From Acidobacteriaceae bacterium (GTDB lineage Bacteria > Acidobacteriota > Terriglobia > Terriglobales > Acidobacteriaceae), in contig DAIDGZ010000073.1 in NCBI GenBank assembly GCA_027452125.1, positions 1 to 38,160 on the forward strand: 38,160 nucleotides of DNA. The letters run 5' to 3'. The first letter of the stretch is position 1. Each line of letters starts with the position of its first letter. The translations under genes and the position numbers were made by a program. Of the stretch, positions 1 to 8,188 are shown one piece after another. Under the pieces are notes generated by a model. It was not told the origin of the DNA. It searched no databases and saw only the letters and a list, made by a program, of their open reading frames with translations.

Positions 1-1268
1 AGCAGAAGCGCGAAGAAGCCGCGCGCCTCCAGACAGAACACGCCCAGGCCGAAGCCGGACTCGATGAGTTGCAAGCGCAACTGGCCCTGCTGCGGCAACA
101 GCGCGAAGGTCTCCAGCAGGAGGCGGCCCGCGTCACCGCCGAGCTGGCAGGACTCGAGGAGCGGCGCCGCGGCGCAGAAGCAGCCTTCCAGCGCATCGAC
201 CGCCTCCATGCTGACCTCGAGCGCCGCGTGCAGACACTGGAACAGCAGCGTGCCGCGGCCACAGCGGAACGCGAACAGCGCAGCGGTGAAACCGCCTCGC
301 TCATTGCCCGCCAGCAGGAACTGACACAGGTGCGCGCCGAAGCGCAGACCCAGGCCCAGGCCATTGCCGCACAGGCCCAGGCGCTCCGCCAACAACTGGC
401 AGAGATGGAAACCCAGCTCAAGACCGGCCGCGCCGCGCTCGACCAGTTGCGCGATAATCGCGCCGCCCAAGCCAGCGAACTGGCCAAGCTGCGCTCCGAT
501 CTGGAGCACCTTGAGGCCGGCTGCCTTGCTGAAGTCAACGTCGAGGCGCAGGTGCTCCGCGACGATGCCGAGATCGTCCGCATCTCGGGCGATGAGCTGA
601 TCGCCGAGGAAGAGGTTTGCCGCACGCTCCGCCAGCGTCTGGAGCAGATGGGTCCAGTGAACATGATGGCCCTGGACGAATACAAGGAACCAGCCGAGCG
701 CCATGGCTTCCTGCAGACGCAGCGTGCCGACCTCGTCGAGTCCATCGAAAACACACAGGAGAGCATCAAGGAGATCGACCGCATCTCGCGCGCCAAGTTC
801 GACGAGGCCTTTGCGCGGATCAACGAGAACTTCGGCCAGGTCTTCACACGGCTCTTCCACGGCGGCCAGGCATTCCTGCGCTTGACCGACGCAGAAAATC
901 ACGAGGAGAGCGGCCTGGATATCGTGGCTTCGCCTCCGGGCAAGAAGCTGCAGAACGTCCTGCTTCTCTCCGGCGGTGAAAAGGCGCTCACCGCTCTGGC
1001 GCTGCTGGTCGGCATCTTCCAGTTCCAGCCCAGCCCCTTCTGTGTGCTCGACGAAGTGGATGCCCCGCTGGACGAAACCAACGTGGGCCGCCTCGCCGAC
1101 CTGCTGCGCTCGCTGAGCAAGGAGACCCAGTTCCTGCTGGTCACGCACTCGCGGCGCATGATGCAGGCTGCGGACCTGATCTACGGCGTCACCATGCAGG
1201 AACCCGGCGTCTCCAAGGTCATCAGCGTCCGGCTGGGTCATCAGGAGCAGCAGCGGGCAACCGCCTGA
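1..1268 (+). CDS. smc: Chromosome segregation protein SMC, C-terminal part (5' truncated by window edge)
   Basis: Frame 3 is open from the window start. Coiled coil is followed by GPVNMMALDEY, LLLSGGEKALTALALLVGIFQFQPSPFCVLDEVDAPLDETNVGR (ABC signature/Walker B) and FLLVTHSRRMM. Confidence 0.95.
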   Translation, partial: QKREEAARLQTEHAQAEAGLDELQAQLALLRQQREGLQQEAARVTAELAGLEERRRGAEAAFQRIDRLHADLERRVQTLEQQRAAATAEREQRSGETASLIARQQELTQVRAEAQTQAQAIAAQAQALRQQLAEMETQLKTGRAALDQLRDNRAAQASELAKLRSDLEHLEAGCLAEVNVEAQVLRDDAEIVRISGDELIAEEEVCRTLRQRLEQMGPVNMMALDEYKEPAERHGFLQTQRADLVESIENTQESIKEIDRISRAKFDEAFARINENFGQVFTRLFHGGQAFLRLTDAENHEESGLDIVASPPGKKLQNVLLLSGGEKALTALALLVGIFQFQPSPFCVLDEVDAPLDETNVGRLADLLRSLSKETQFLLVTHSRRMMQAADLIYGVTMQEPGVSKVISVRLGHQEQQRATA

Positions 1269-1290
1269 GCGGCATATGCCATCGCGGCCA

Positions 1291-1345
1291 GAGCCTCTTC
1301 GGAATCGACGTTGACCGAGCGTCAACGCAAATTCCGAAGAGGCTC
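1291..1345. terminator. Nested stem-loop between convergent genes
   Basis: 15-bp perfect outer arms gagcctcttcggaat/attccgaagaggctc (1291-1305/1331-1345) enclosing 7-bp inner arms cgttgac/gtcaacg. Confidence 0.7.
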
Positions 1346-1396
1346 CGCTGCAAGCGCATCCCGATTCTTGCCAGCGGCATCCCGGCCGCGCTGAAC

Positions 1397-1981
1397 TTAT
1401 TCCTGTTCGCGAGTCAGCATCCGCTCGATCCGCCTGTCCGGGATAAACCAGATGAGCGCAACCAATACATAAGCTCCCTGCGAAACCCAGCGATTCCAGA
1501 AGGCGACCGGAATGGCCATGGCATAGATCGCCAGCGAGAGTCGCGCCTTGCGATCGCTGCCGATTGCACGGGCCAGAAGCGAATCCTTGCCGTCCGCCGC
1601 AATCAGCCTGCCGCAGAGAACGGCGTAGGCAATTCCTGACATCAGCAGGTCAAAGCCATAGGTGGCCGTGGGAAGCGGCGCAAAATCATTCGTCCCCATC
1701 CACGCGGTAACAAAGGGCAGAAGCGACAGCCAGAACAGTAGATGCAGATTGGCCCAGAGCGCAGCGCCGGAGATCCGCCGCGCGGCATGCAGCATGTGAT
1801 GGTGATTGTTCCAGTAAATCCCAATAAAGACAAAGCTGAGCACATAGCAGAGGAACAATGGCATCACCGGAACCAGCGCCGACAGTTCACCGCCGTGCGG
1901 AACGCGCAGATCCAGCACCATGACGGTGAGAATGATCGCCAGAACTCCATCGCTGAAAGCCTCAAGCCTTGTCTTGTTCAT
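1397..1981 (-). CDS. TMEM175/DUF1211-family integral membrane protein (putative potassium channel)
   Basis: N-terminus MNKTRLEAFSDGVLAIILTVMVLDLRVP carries the FSDG motif typical of bacterial TMEM175. The ORF extends upstream to 2095, but this Met is the likely start. Confidence 0.85.
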   Translation of the reverse strand: MNKTRLEAFSDGVLAIILTVMVLDLRVPHGGELSALVPVMPLFLCYVLSFVFIGIYWNNHHHMLHAARRISGAALWANLHLLFWLSLLPFVTAWMGTNDFAPLPTATYGFDLLMSGIAYAVLCGRLIAADGKDSLLARAIGSDRKARLSLAIYAMAIPVAFWNRWVSQGAYVLVALIWFIPDRRIERMLTREQE

Positions 1982-2104
1982 TGCTTCGATCCCGATGCGC
2001 AATAGAAGAAAGTTCGATGCCGCCTGGTGGGGGCGTCGATCACGGTGAAAATCGATTCTACCGCGCCGGGTCAACCATAAAGTGAAGCAGTCCAAACGAA
2101 AAAT

Positions 2105-2136
2105 CGCCCCCGGAGGATATCGTCGCTCCGGAGGCG
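2105..2136 (-). terminator. Intrinsic terminator read on the minus strand
   Basis: cgcccccggag/ctccggaggcg stem (one mismatch), followed on the minus strand by a U-run (gatttttcg). Confidence 0.6.
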
Positions 2137-2513
2137 CTTGTAGAGAACCAAGTTAACTTTGCGGGAACCAGTAGCCGGCGCTGGAGGTCGGTAGCGCGCA
2201 GCTACTGGTGATCCCTGCATAAAACGAGTTCAGCCGCGGCTTCCCCTTTCCACTGCTGCCTCGTGTCGCCCGGCTCAAAGAGGACTTTCTTGCCGCCCTC
2301 CGAACCATGTTGACATTTGCAGTTTCGCCCATTCGTACCTGCCGCACCGTGACGGCCATCACACCCCTTTGTCCATTTTCTTAACCTGCCCGAATTGGGT
2401 TAACTGCCGTACGCCCGTCGCAGAACTGCACTATTTTCAGTGCAGCATTGCATTGACAAAGCCAGCCGCTCGCTCGAAAATCGGAGATTCAGACCATCGG
2501 TAAGGATCCCCCT

Positions 2514-3407
2514 GTGAACTCCCTTCTCAAGACTCAACTCGGCGCCATTCCTTTGCTCGGGCGTGGCAAAGTGCGCGACCTGTACGCAGTGGGCGACGCG
2601 CTTTTGCTGGTGGCAACAGACCGCATCTCCGCCTTTGATCACGTCCTGGCTTCCGGCATCCCCGATAAGGGAAAGATTCTCAACCAAATCTCCCTTTTCT
2701 GGTTCGATCTGCTCCGGGAGATTGTGCCCAACCACCTGATCACTGCCAATGTGGCCGAGTACCCTGCTCAGCTCCAGCCCTACGCTGACCAGTTGCAGGG
2801 GCGCTCCATGCTGGTCAAGCGCGCGCAGATGTTTCCCGTTGAATGCGTAGCGCGTGGCTATCTGGCGGGCTCCGGTTGGAAGGAGTATCAGGCCAGCGGC
2901 ACCGTATGCGGTATCCCGCTGCCAGCCGGCCTGCAGGACGGTTCGCGGCTGCCAGAGCCAATCTTTACCCCCGCCACCAAGAGCCAGGATGGCTCCCATG
3001 ACGAGAACATCGCCTTTGCCGTGATGGAGCAGGCGGTAGGCGCCGAGGACGCAGCCGAACTGCGCCGGCTCACCCTGGCCATCTACCAGCGCGCCGCGGC
3101 ACATGCCGAATCGCGTGGACTCATTCTGGCCGACACAAAATTTGAGTTTGGCAGAACGCCCGAAGGAATTATCCTTGCAGATGAGGTATTGTCACCGGAC
3201 TCATCCCGCTTCTGGGATGCCGCCGCGTGGAACCCGGGTGGCGCCCAGCCTTCGTTTGATAAGCAATTCGTTCGCGATTATCTCGAATCGATCCGCTGGA
3301 ACAAGCAGGCTCCGGCGCCAGGTCTGCCCGACGAGGTCGTCGAACGCACCCGGGCCAAATACCTTGAAGCGTTTTGCCGCCTCACCGGGCATGATCCCGT
3401 TTTGTAA
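2514..3407 (+). CDS. purC: Phosphoribosylaminoimidazole-succinocarboxamide synthase (SAICAR synthetase)
   Basis: GTG start. Motifs GRGKVRDLYAVGDALLLVATDRISAFD, FPVECVARGYLAGSGWKEY, ADTKFEFG, LADEVLSPDSSRFW. Confidence 0.95.
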   Translation: MNSLLKTQLGAIPLLGRGKVRDLYAVGDALLLVATDRISAFDHVLASGIPDKGKILNQISLFWFDLLREIVPNHLITANVAEYPAQLQPYADQLQGRSMLVKRAQMFPVECVARGYLAGSGWKEYQASGTVCGIPLPAGLQDGSRLPEPIFTPATKSQDGSHDENIAFAVMEQAVGAEDAAELRRLTLAIYQRAAAHAESRGLILADTKFEFGRTPEGIILADEVLSPDSSRFWDAAAWNPGGAQPSFDKQFVRDYLESIRWNKQAPAPGLPDEVVERTRAKYLEAFCRLTGHDPVL

Positions 3408-3427
3408 CTGATTGCGCGGAGCGCACT

Positions 3428-3967
3428 ATGGCGTTTGTGGATCTGGTCATCGCATTTGTGGTGGCCGCGGCAGCATTGGGTGGGTTCATGCAGGGCTTTT
3501 TCCGCTCTGTCTGCTCCCTGGTCGGGCTGTTGGCAGGCCTCGTCCTGGCCGCATGGAATTATCAGAAGGCAGCGGCAGTCTTGCTGCCGGTCGTTCGAAT
3601 TGAAGCCGCAGCCGATGCGATTGCTTTCGTTTTGATTGCCTTGGCCGTCATGCTGGTAGCTGCGGTGCTGGGAATTCTTCTTTCCAGCACGGCGAAAGAG
3701 CTCGGGCTGGGTTGTCTGGACCGGCTCATTGGCGCGGCCTTTGGATTTGTGCAAGGCGCAGTGCTCGTTTGTCTTTTCGTACTGGTGGCAGTGGCCTTCT
3801 TTCCCAGTGCCCAGTGGCTCACAGAAGCCCGGCTGCCACGGATGTTTTTTGGAGCCTGCCATCTAAGTACGCACATGAGCCCGTCTGAGTTGGCTGGCCG
3901 GGTGCGCGCGGGGCTGAACGAACTGGAACACAATTCGCCCGACTGGATGCACTCGGGCGGGCTGTGA
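3428..3967 (+). CDS. CvpA family membrane protein
   Basis: MAFVDLVIAFVVAAAALGGFMQGFFRSVCSLVGLLAGLVLAAWNY: CvpA-like N-terminus with four hydrophobic helices. Confidence 0.85.
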   Translation: MAFVDLVIAFVVAAAALGGFMQGFFRSVCSLVGLLAGLVLAAWNYQKAAAVLLPVVRIEAAADAIAFVLIALAVMLVAAVLGILLSSTAKELGLGCLDRLIGAAFGFVQGAVLVCLFVLVAVAFFPSAQWLTEARLPRMFFGACHLSTHMSPSELAGRVRAGLNELEHNSPDWMHSGGL

Positions 3968-4027
3968 TACAAGAGACAGCCTGAGCTAAATACAGCGGTA
4001 GAAGTTGATTGAAAGCAAGAGGAAATC

Positions 4028-4315
4028 GTGAAGAGAGAACTGGAAAGCCTGGTCACGCAAATGCACTCGAGCGGTATTCGCTATGACGATGCCGTGCGCG
4101 AATTTAAACGGCAGTATCTGCGCGAAGTGCTGATCGCACACCGAGGCAACCAGTGCAAGGCGGCGGAAGAGCTGGGCATGCACCGCAATACGCTAAGCCG
4201 TACCATGGCCGAACTGGGACTCGATCTGGCGGAAGTGCGCGCCGGCCTCAAGCGTCCGCCCCGCAGCGAACGTCCAGTATTCAGCGCGTATCGTCTGGGA
4301 AGCCGTCTGGGCTAA
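4028..4315 (+). CDS. Small Fis-type helix-turn-helix protein
   Basis: GTG start with gaggaaa upstream. FKRQYLREVLIAHRGNQCKAAEELGMHRNTLSRTMAELGLD is the Fis C-terminal HTH. Confidence 0.8.
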   Translation: MKRELESLVTQMHSSGIRYDDAVREFKRQYLREVLIAHRGNQCKAAEELGMHRNTLSRTMAELGLDLAEVRAGLKRPPRSERPVFSAYRLGSRLG

Positions 4316-4334
4316 GGCGCCGCGCCAACAATCT

Positions 4335-5072
4335 ATGCAGACCACTCCTCCGGCCCATGAAGCGCGCATCTCGGTCCAGCCTGGCTTTGCCTGGGATGCG
4401 CAGGACGCATATATCTTCGATATTGACGGCACCCTGATGCGCTCCCAGGACCGCATCCACTTCAACTCCTTCGCCGTAGCCATCCGGCAGGTTATGGGGC
4501 TGGAGATTTCCTTCGCCGGTGTGCCGCTCGCCGGCAGCACGGACACTGCCATCCTCCGCGACGGCTTTGAGCTGGCAGGCATCCCCCCTGAAACCTACAC
4601 CCCGCATCTTGATCGCATCCTCCAGTGCATGCGCGATGAGGTGGCCAACCGCCGTGCCGAGCTGGACATGGCCGTCATGCCCGGCGTGGAAGACACCCTG
4701 CGCCATCTGGCAGGCCGCGGTGCCGTGCTCGGCGTGGGCACCGGCAACCTGGAAGCCATCGGCTGGATCAAAATTGAGGTGGCCGGCCTCCGCCACTGGT
4801 TTCGCTTCGGCGGCTTCAGTGACCGTTTTGTCAACCGCGCGCATCTCATTGGCGATGCCGCAGCCCAGGCCCAGCGTCTGGCCGGCAGCCAGGCACGCAT
4901 CTGCGTGGTGGGCGACACGCCGCGGGATATCGATGCGGCTCACGCCAACGGTTTGCCCGCCCTCGCCGTGGCCACCGGCCACTACAGCTTTGAGGAACTG
5001 GAGCAGCACCGGCCCGCGGTCTGCGCCAGCACGCTGGCTGACCTGCTGGCGCACAACGGGAGCGCAATGTGA
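4335..5072 (+). CDS. HAD-family hydrolase (phosphoglycolate-phosphatase-like)
   Basis: DAYIFDIDGTLMRSQD motif I, GVGTGN motif II, ICVVGDTPRDIDAAHANGLPALAVATGHYS motif IV. Confidence 0.88.
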   Translation: MQTTPPAHEARISVQPGFAWDAQDAYIFDIDGTLMRSQDRIHFNSFAVAIRQVMGLEISFAGVPLAGSTDTAILRDGFELAGIPPETYTPHLDRILQCMRDEVANRRAELDMAVMPGVEDTLRHLAGRGAVLGVGTGNLEAIGWIKIEVAGLRHWFRFGGFSDRFVNRAHLIGDAAAQAQRLAGSQARICVVGDTPRDIDAAHANGLPALAVATGHYSFEELEQHRPAVCASTLADLLAHNGSAM

Positions 5073-7015
5073 GGCGCTGGTCGATGCAGAGTGCGGCTCC
5101 AGTTCGGCTCGGTACAGCACTCCTTCTCCTCGCCATCTTTCCTGCCACAACCCTGGCACAGGCTGCGCCGCCCCAGCCGCCGCCTGCATCCCCTGCCCCC
5201 TCTGTAGCCGCAAAACCCGCCAACGTCGACAAGTCTCCGCAGCCCACCGCGCGGGACCGTATGCGCGCCGCCCGGCTCTATCTGGAGGCCAGCAAGCTCT
5301 TCACCGCCTCCCGGTTTGACCGTGCCATGCAGGCGTACGAACAGGCCGCCAAACTGGACCCCACCCGGGCCGACTACCAGATGGCAGCATCCGTCGCGCG
5401 CAGCCATCTGGTCACCTCCCTGGTCCAAACCGCGGCCAAGGACCGCCTGCTCGGCAACCAGGCCGGGGAGCAGGCCGCCTTGCAGCGCGCCTATCAGCTC
5501 GATCCGCAGAACCGCGAAGTCACGCAGCACCTGAACGAGTTGGCGGATGACGAGGCCAGCAGTGTCTCTTCTCCGCCCAGCCAGAAGTTCTCTCCTACCT
5601 ACGCCGGGCCGATTCAGTTGGAACCCTCCTCGGGAGTGCACAGTTTCCACCTCCGCAGCAGCGCCCGCCAGATTGTAGTGGATGTGTACAAGGCCTATGG
5701 CCTGAACGCTCTGCTGGCCGACGACGTGCGCCAATCCACAGTCCGGCTCGACCTGGATAACGCCGACTTCCAGCATGCGGCCGATGCCGTTGACTTGATC
5801 GCGGGCACCTTCCACGTGGCCGTGGATGCGCATCACGTGCTGGTCGCCCGCGACTCACCGGAGAACCGCCAGCTCTATACCCGGCAGGAGCTGGAGACAA
5901 TCCATCTGCCCGGTCTCACCAAAGATCAGCTTGCCGCCCTTGACACCATGGTGCGTGAGGTCTTCAACGCCCCTCACGCCACGCTGGACGTCTCGGCCGA
6001 CACCATGACACTGCGTGCCCCGGCCTCCACCATGAAGGCGTTCAACGCCACCATGCGCGGCCTGCTCGACGGGCGCAATGAAGTTATGCTCGACGTGCGT
6101 CTCATTCAGCTGGCGCACACCAGCAATCGCAACACAGGCGTGCAACTGCCCCAGCAGGTGACGGCCTTCAATGCCTACGCTGAGGAGCAATCGATTCTGA
6201 ATGCCAATCAGAGCCTGGTGCAGGAGATTATCTCCTCGGGCCTGGCCGCGCCGGGCGATACACTGGCCATCCTCGGCATCCTGCTCGCCTCAGGACAGGT
6301 CTCCAGTTCCCTGTTCTCCAACGGCATCGCGCTCTTTGGCGGCGGCCTCACCCTGTCCGGCCTTTCGCCCGGGCCGACCACCATGAATATCAGCCTCAAC
6401 TCATCGGAGTCACGACAGTTGGATCGCATCCAGATACGCCTGACCGACGGCGAGGAAGGCACACTGCGCGAGGGATCGCGTTATCCGATCGAGACCTCCA
6501 TCTTCTCCAACACCTCTCCCTCGCTGCCCAACATTCCCGGACTCACCGGAGCAGGCACCTCCAGCGCTCTAGGCGCCCTGGCTTCGTCTCTGTTGGCATC
6601 CGCCCCCTCGGTCCCCCAGATCCAGTATCAGGACCTGGGGCTGACCCTGAAGACCACGCCCAAGGTACTGCGTAATGGCGATGTCGCGCTGAGTCTGGAT
6701 ATGAAGCTGGATGGGCTGGCCGGCAGTTCCATCAATGGCGTGCCCATCCTCAACAATCGCGCCTACTCCGGCATGGTCACCCTGCGTCAGGGCGAGGGCG
6801 CTGTCGTCGTCAGCGAACTCAGCAAATCCGAGAGCCGCGCCCTGACCGGAGCACCCGGCCTGGGCGATATCCCCGGCCTCAATGACGTCAATAACCATGA
6901 CACGCAGCTGGACTACGCCACGCTACTCATCGTCATTACGCCGCACGTGATACGCCTCACCCAGCCCGCCGGACACACCCGCATGATGATGGTGGATAAA
7001 GGCACGAGGCCATAA
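5069..7015 (+). CDS. Type II/III secretion-system secretin-like protein with signal peptide and N-terminal TPR-like region
   Basis: GTG start overlapping the upstream stop. Signal peptide, TPR-like segment, then secretin C-domain features: DVRLIQLAHTSNRNTGVQLP, GSRYPIE, YQDLGLTLKTTPKVLRNGDVALSLDMKL, SRALTGAPGLGDIPGL, LLIVITPHVI. Confidence 0.85.
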   Translation: MRRWSMQSAAPVRLGTALLLLAIFPATTLAQAAPPQPPPASPAPSVAAKPANVDKSPQPTARDRMRAARLYLEASKLFTASRFDRAMQAYEQAAKLDPTRADYQMAASVARSHLVTSLVQTAAKDRLLGNQAGEQAALQRAYQLDPQNREVTQHLNELADDEASSVSSPPSQKFSPTYAGPIQLEPSSGVHSFHLRSSARQIVVDVYKAYGLNALLADDVRQSTVRLDLDNADFQHAADAVDLIAGTFHVAVDAHHVLVARDSPENRQLYTRQELETIHLPGLTKDQLAALDTMVREVFNAPHATLDVSADTMTLRAPASTMKAFNATMRGLLDGRNEVMLDVRLIQLAHTSNRNTGVQLPQQVTAFNAYAEEQSILNANQSLVQEIISSGLAAPGDTLAILGILLASGQVSSSLFSNGIALFGGGLTLSGLSPGPTTMNISLNSSESRQLDRIQIRLTDGEEGTLREGSRYPIETSIFSNTSPSLPNIPGLTGAGTSSALGALASSLLASAPSVPQIQYQDLGLTLKTTPKVLRNGDVALSLDMKLDGLAGSSINGVPILNNRAYSGMVTLRQGEGAVVVSELSKSESRALTGAPGLGDIPGLNDVNNHDTQLDYATLLIVITPHVIRLTQPAGHTRMMMVDKGTRP

Positions 7016-7033
7016 ACCCAAAACAGCTTAGGC

Positions 7034-7076
7034 AAAGCAACGGGGCTCTTTCCTGAGGAAAGAGCCCCGTTGCTTT
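7034..7076. terminator. Bidirectional intrinsic terminator
   Basis: 20-bp perfect stem aaagcaacggggctctttcc / tga / ggaaagagccccgttgcttt between convergent genes. Confidence 0.9.
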
Positions 7077-7114
7077 ACAGCATTGTCTCGGGCGGATACG
7101 CAGCCGCAGCAGAG

Positions 7115-8146
7115 CTACTTCTGCGTTGCGCCGTCCAGCTTCGCCTGGTACTGGATGATCCGCTTCAGCGTGGCATAGGGAATATTCGCGGGAATCTCGC
7201 GGCCATTCACCACCAGCGTCGGCGTGGAGTTGATACCCAGGTCGCTGGCCAGCTTCACCGAGTTGTCCACCTTGGTCCTCGTCTCCGGCAAAGCCGCGCA
7301 GGCGGCCACCTTGGCGGTATCCAGACCAGCCTTGACCACGGCATTGTTCAGGGTCAGCGTTGCACCGTCCGCGGTCGCCAGCCCGTCCTGGCCGTTGAAG
7401 ACTTCCGTAGCAAACTTGAAGAAGGCGCTGCTGCCGCCCAGCTTATCCACGCACACGCCATACTCTGCGGCGCGCTCCGCTTCCGGATGGATCGCAGCGA
7501 TAGGGTCATTCTGGTAAACAATGCGCGCCTGCGGGAAGTCCACAGCCAGCTGATCCATGTTGGTCTGAGCCTCTTTGCAGTGCGGGCACTGGAAGTCGGC
7601 AAACTCGACAATCTCCAGGTTCTTCTCCGCATTGCCGCGATACGGGCCATCCGCGCGCTGCTCCACCATGGCGCGGGTATCCGCAAAGGGATTGCTGCCG
7701 AAGGGAACCACGTCGTTGCCGGCAATGATGTGCTTGCCATCAGGCATGGTGAAGAACACCAGCGCCGAGGGGCGCTCCTTGCCCGTCTTGTCGCCCACAA
7801 ACACGACCACCTTGCTCACATCGGGTACGGGCGTCTTCAGGATGGCCTGCACCTGCCAAATGCGCTGGTCGTCATAGCCCCAGTTGGCCGTCAGAAAGGC
7901 ATCCACGGTCTCCTTGGTGGGGGCGGCGGCGGTAAAGTTCTTCGGGTCCGGCTTGGGGAATACCGGAGCAGCTGCCGGGGCGGGCGCAGCCGGCACCTGT
8001 ACCGGTGCAGCGGCGGGCTGCGCGGGCGCGGCCTGCGCGTTCGCCGGAGCAGCAGGCACCTGCTGCTGTGCCGAGGCTTGCATCAAGGGAAGAGACAAGA
8101 GAGCCAGCGCAGTGAGGCTGACGTGAGACATGGAACGACGAATCAA
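7115..8146 (-). CDS. Secreted DsbA-like thioredoxin-fold protein
   Basis: Signal peptide, Ala/Pro linker, EFADFQCPHCKEAQTNMD (CPHC active site), DLGINSTPTLVVNGREI (cis-Pro TP). Confidence 0.88.
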   Translation of the reverse strand: MIRRSMSHVSLTALALLSLPLMQASAQQQVPAAPANAQAAPAQPAAAPVQVPAAPAPAAAPVFPKPDPKNFTAAAPTKETVDAFLTANWGYDDQRIWQVQAILKTPVPDVSKVVVFVGDKTGKERPSALVFFTMPDGKHIIAGNDVVPFGSNPFADTRAMVEQRADGPYRGNAEKNLEIVEFADFQCPHCKEAQTNMDQLAVDFPQARIVYQNDPIAAIHPEAERAAEYGVCVDKLGGSSAFFKFATEVFNGQDGLATADGATLTLNNAVVKAGLDTAKVAACAALPETRTKVDNSVKLASDLGINSTPTLVVNGREIPANIPYATLKRIIQYQAKLDGATQK

Positions 8147-8188
8147 GCAATTTCTCCTTATTTCGCGGGATGGCTCCCTGCATTTAGC

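Noticed and set aside
4281-5213. 310-aa minus-strand ORF
   Set aside because: Antisense to the HAD phosphatase; compositionally an antisense artefact.
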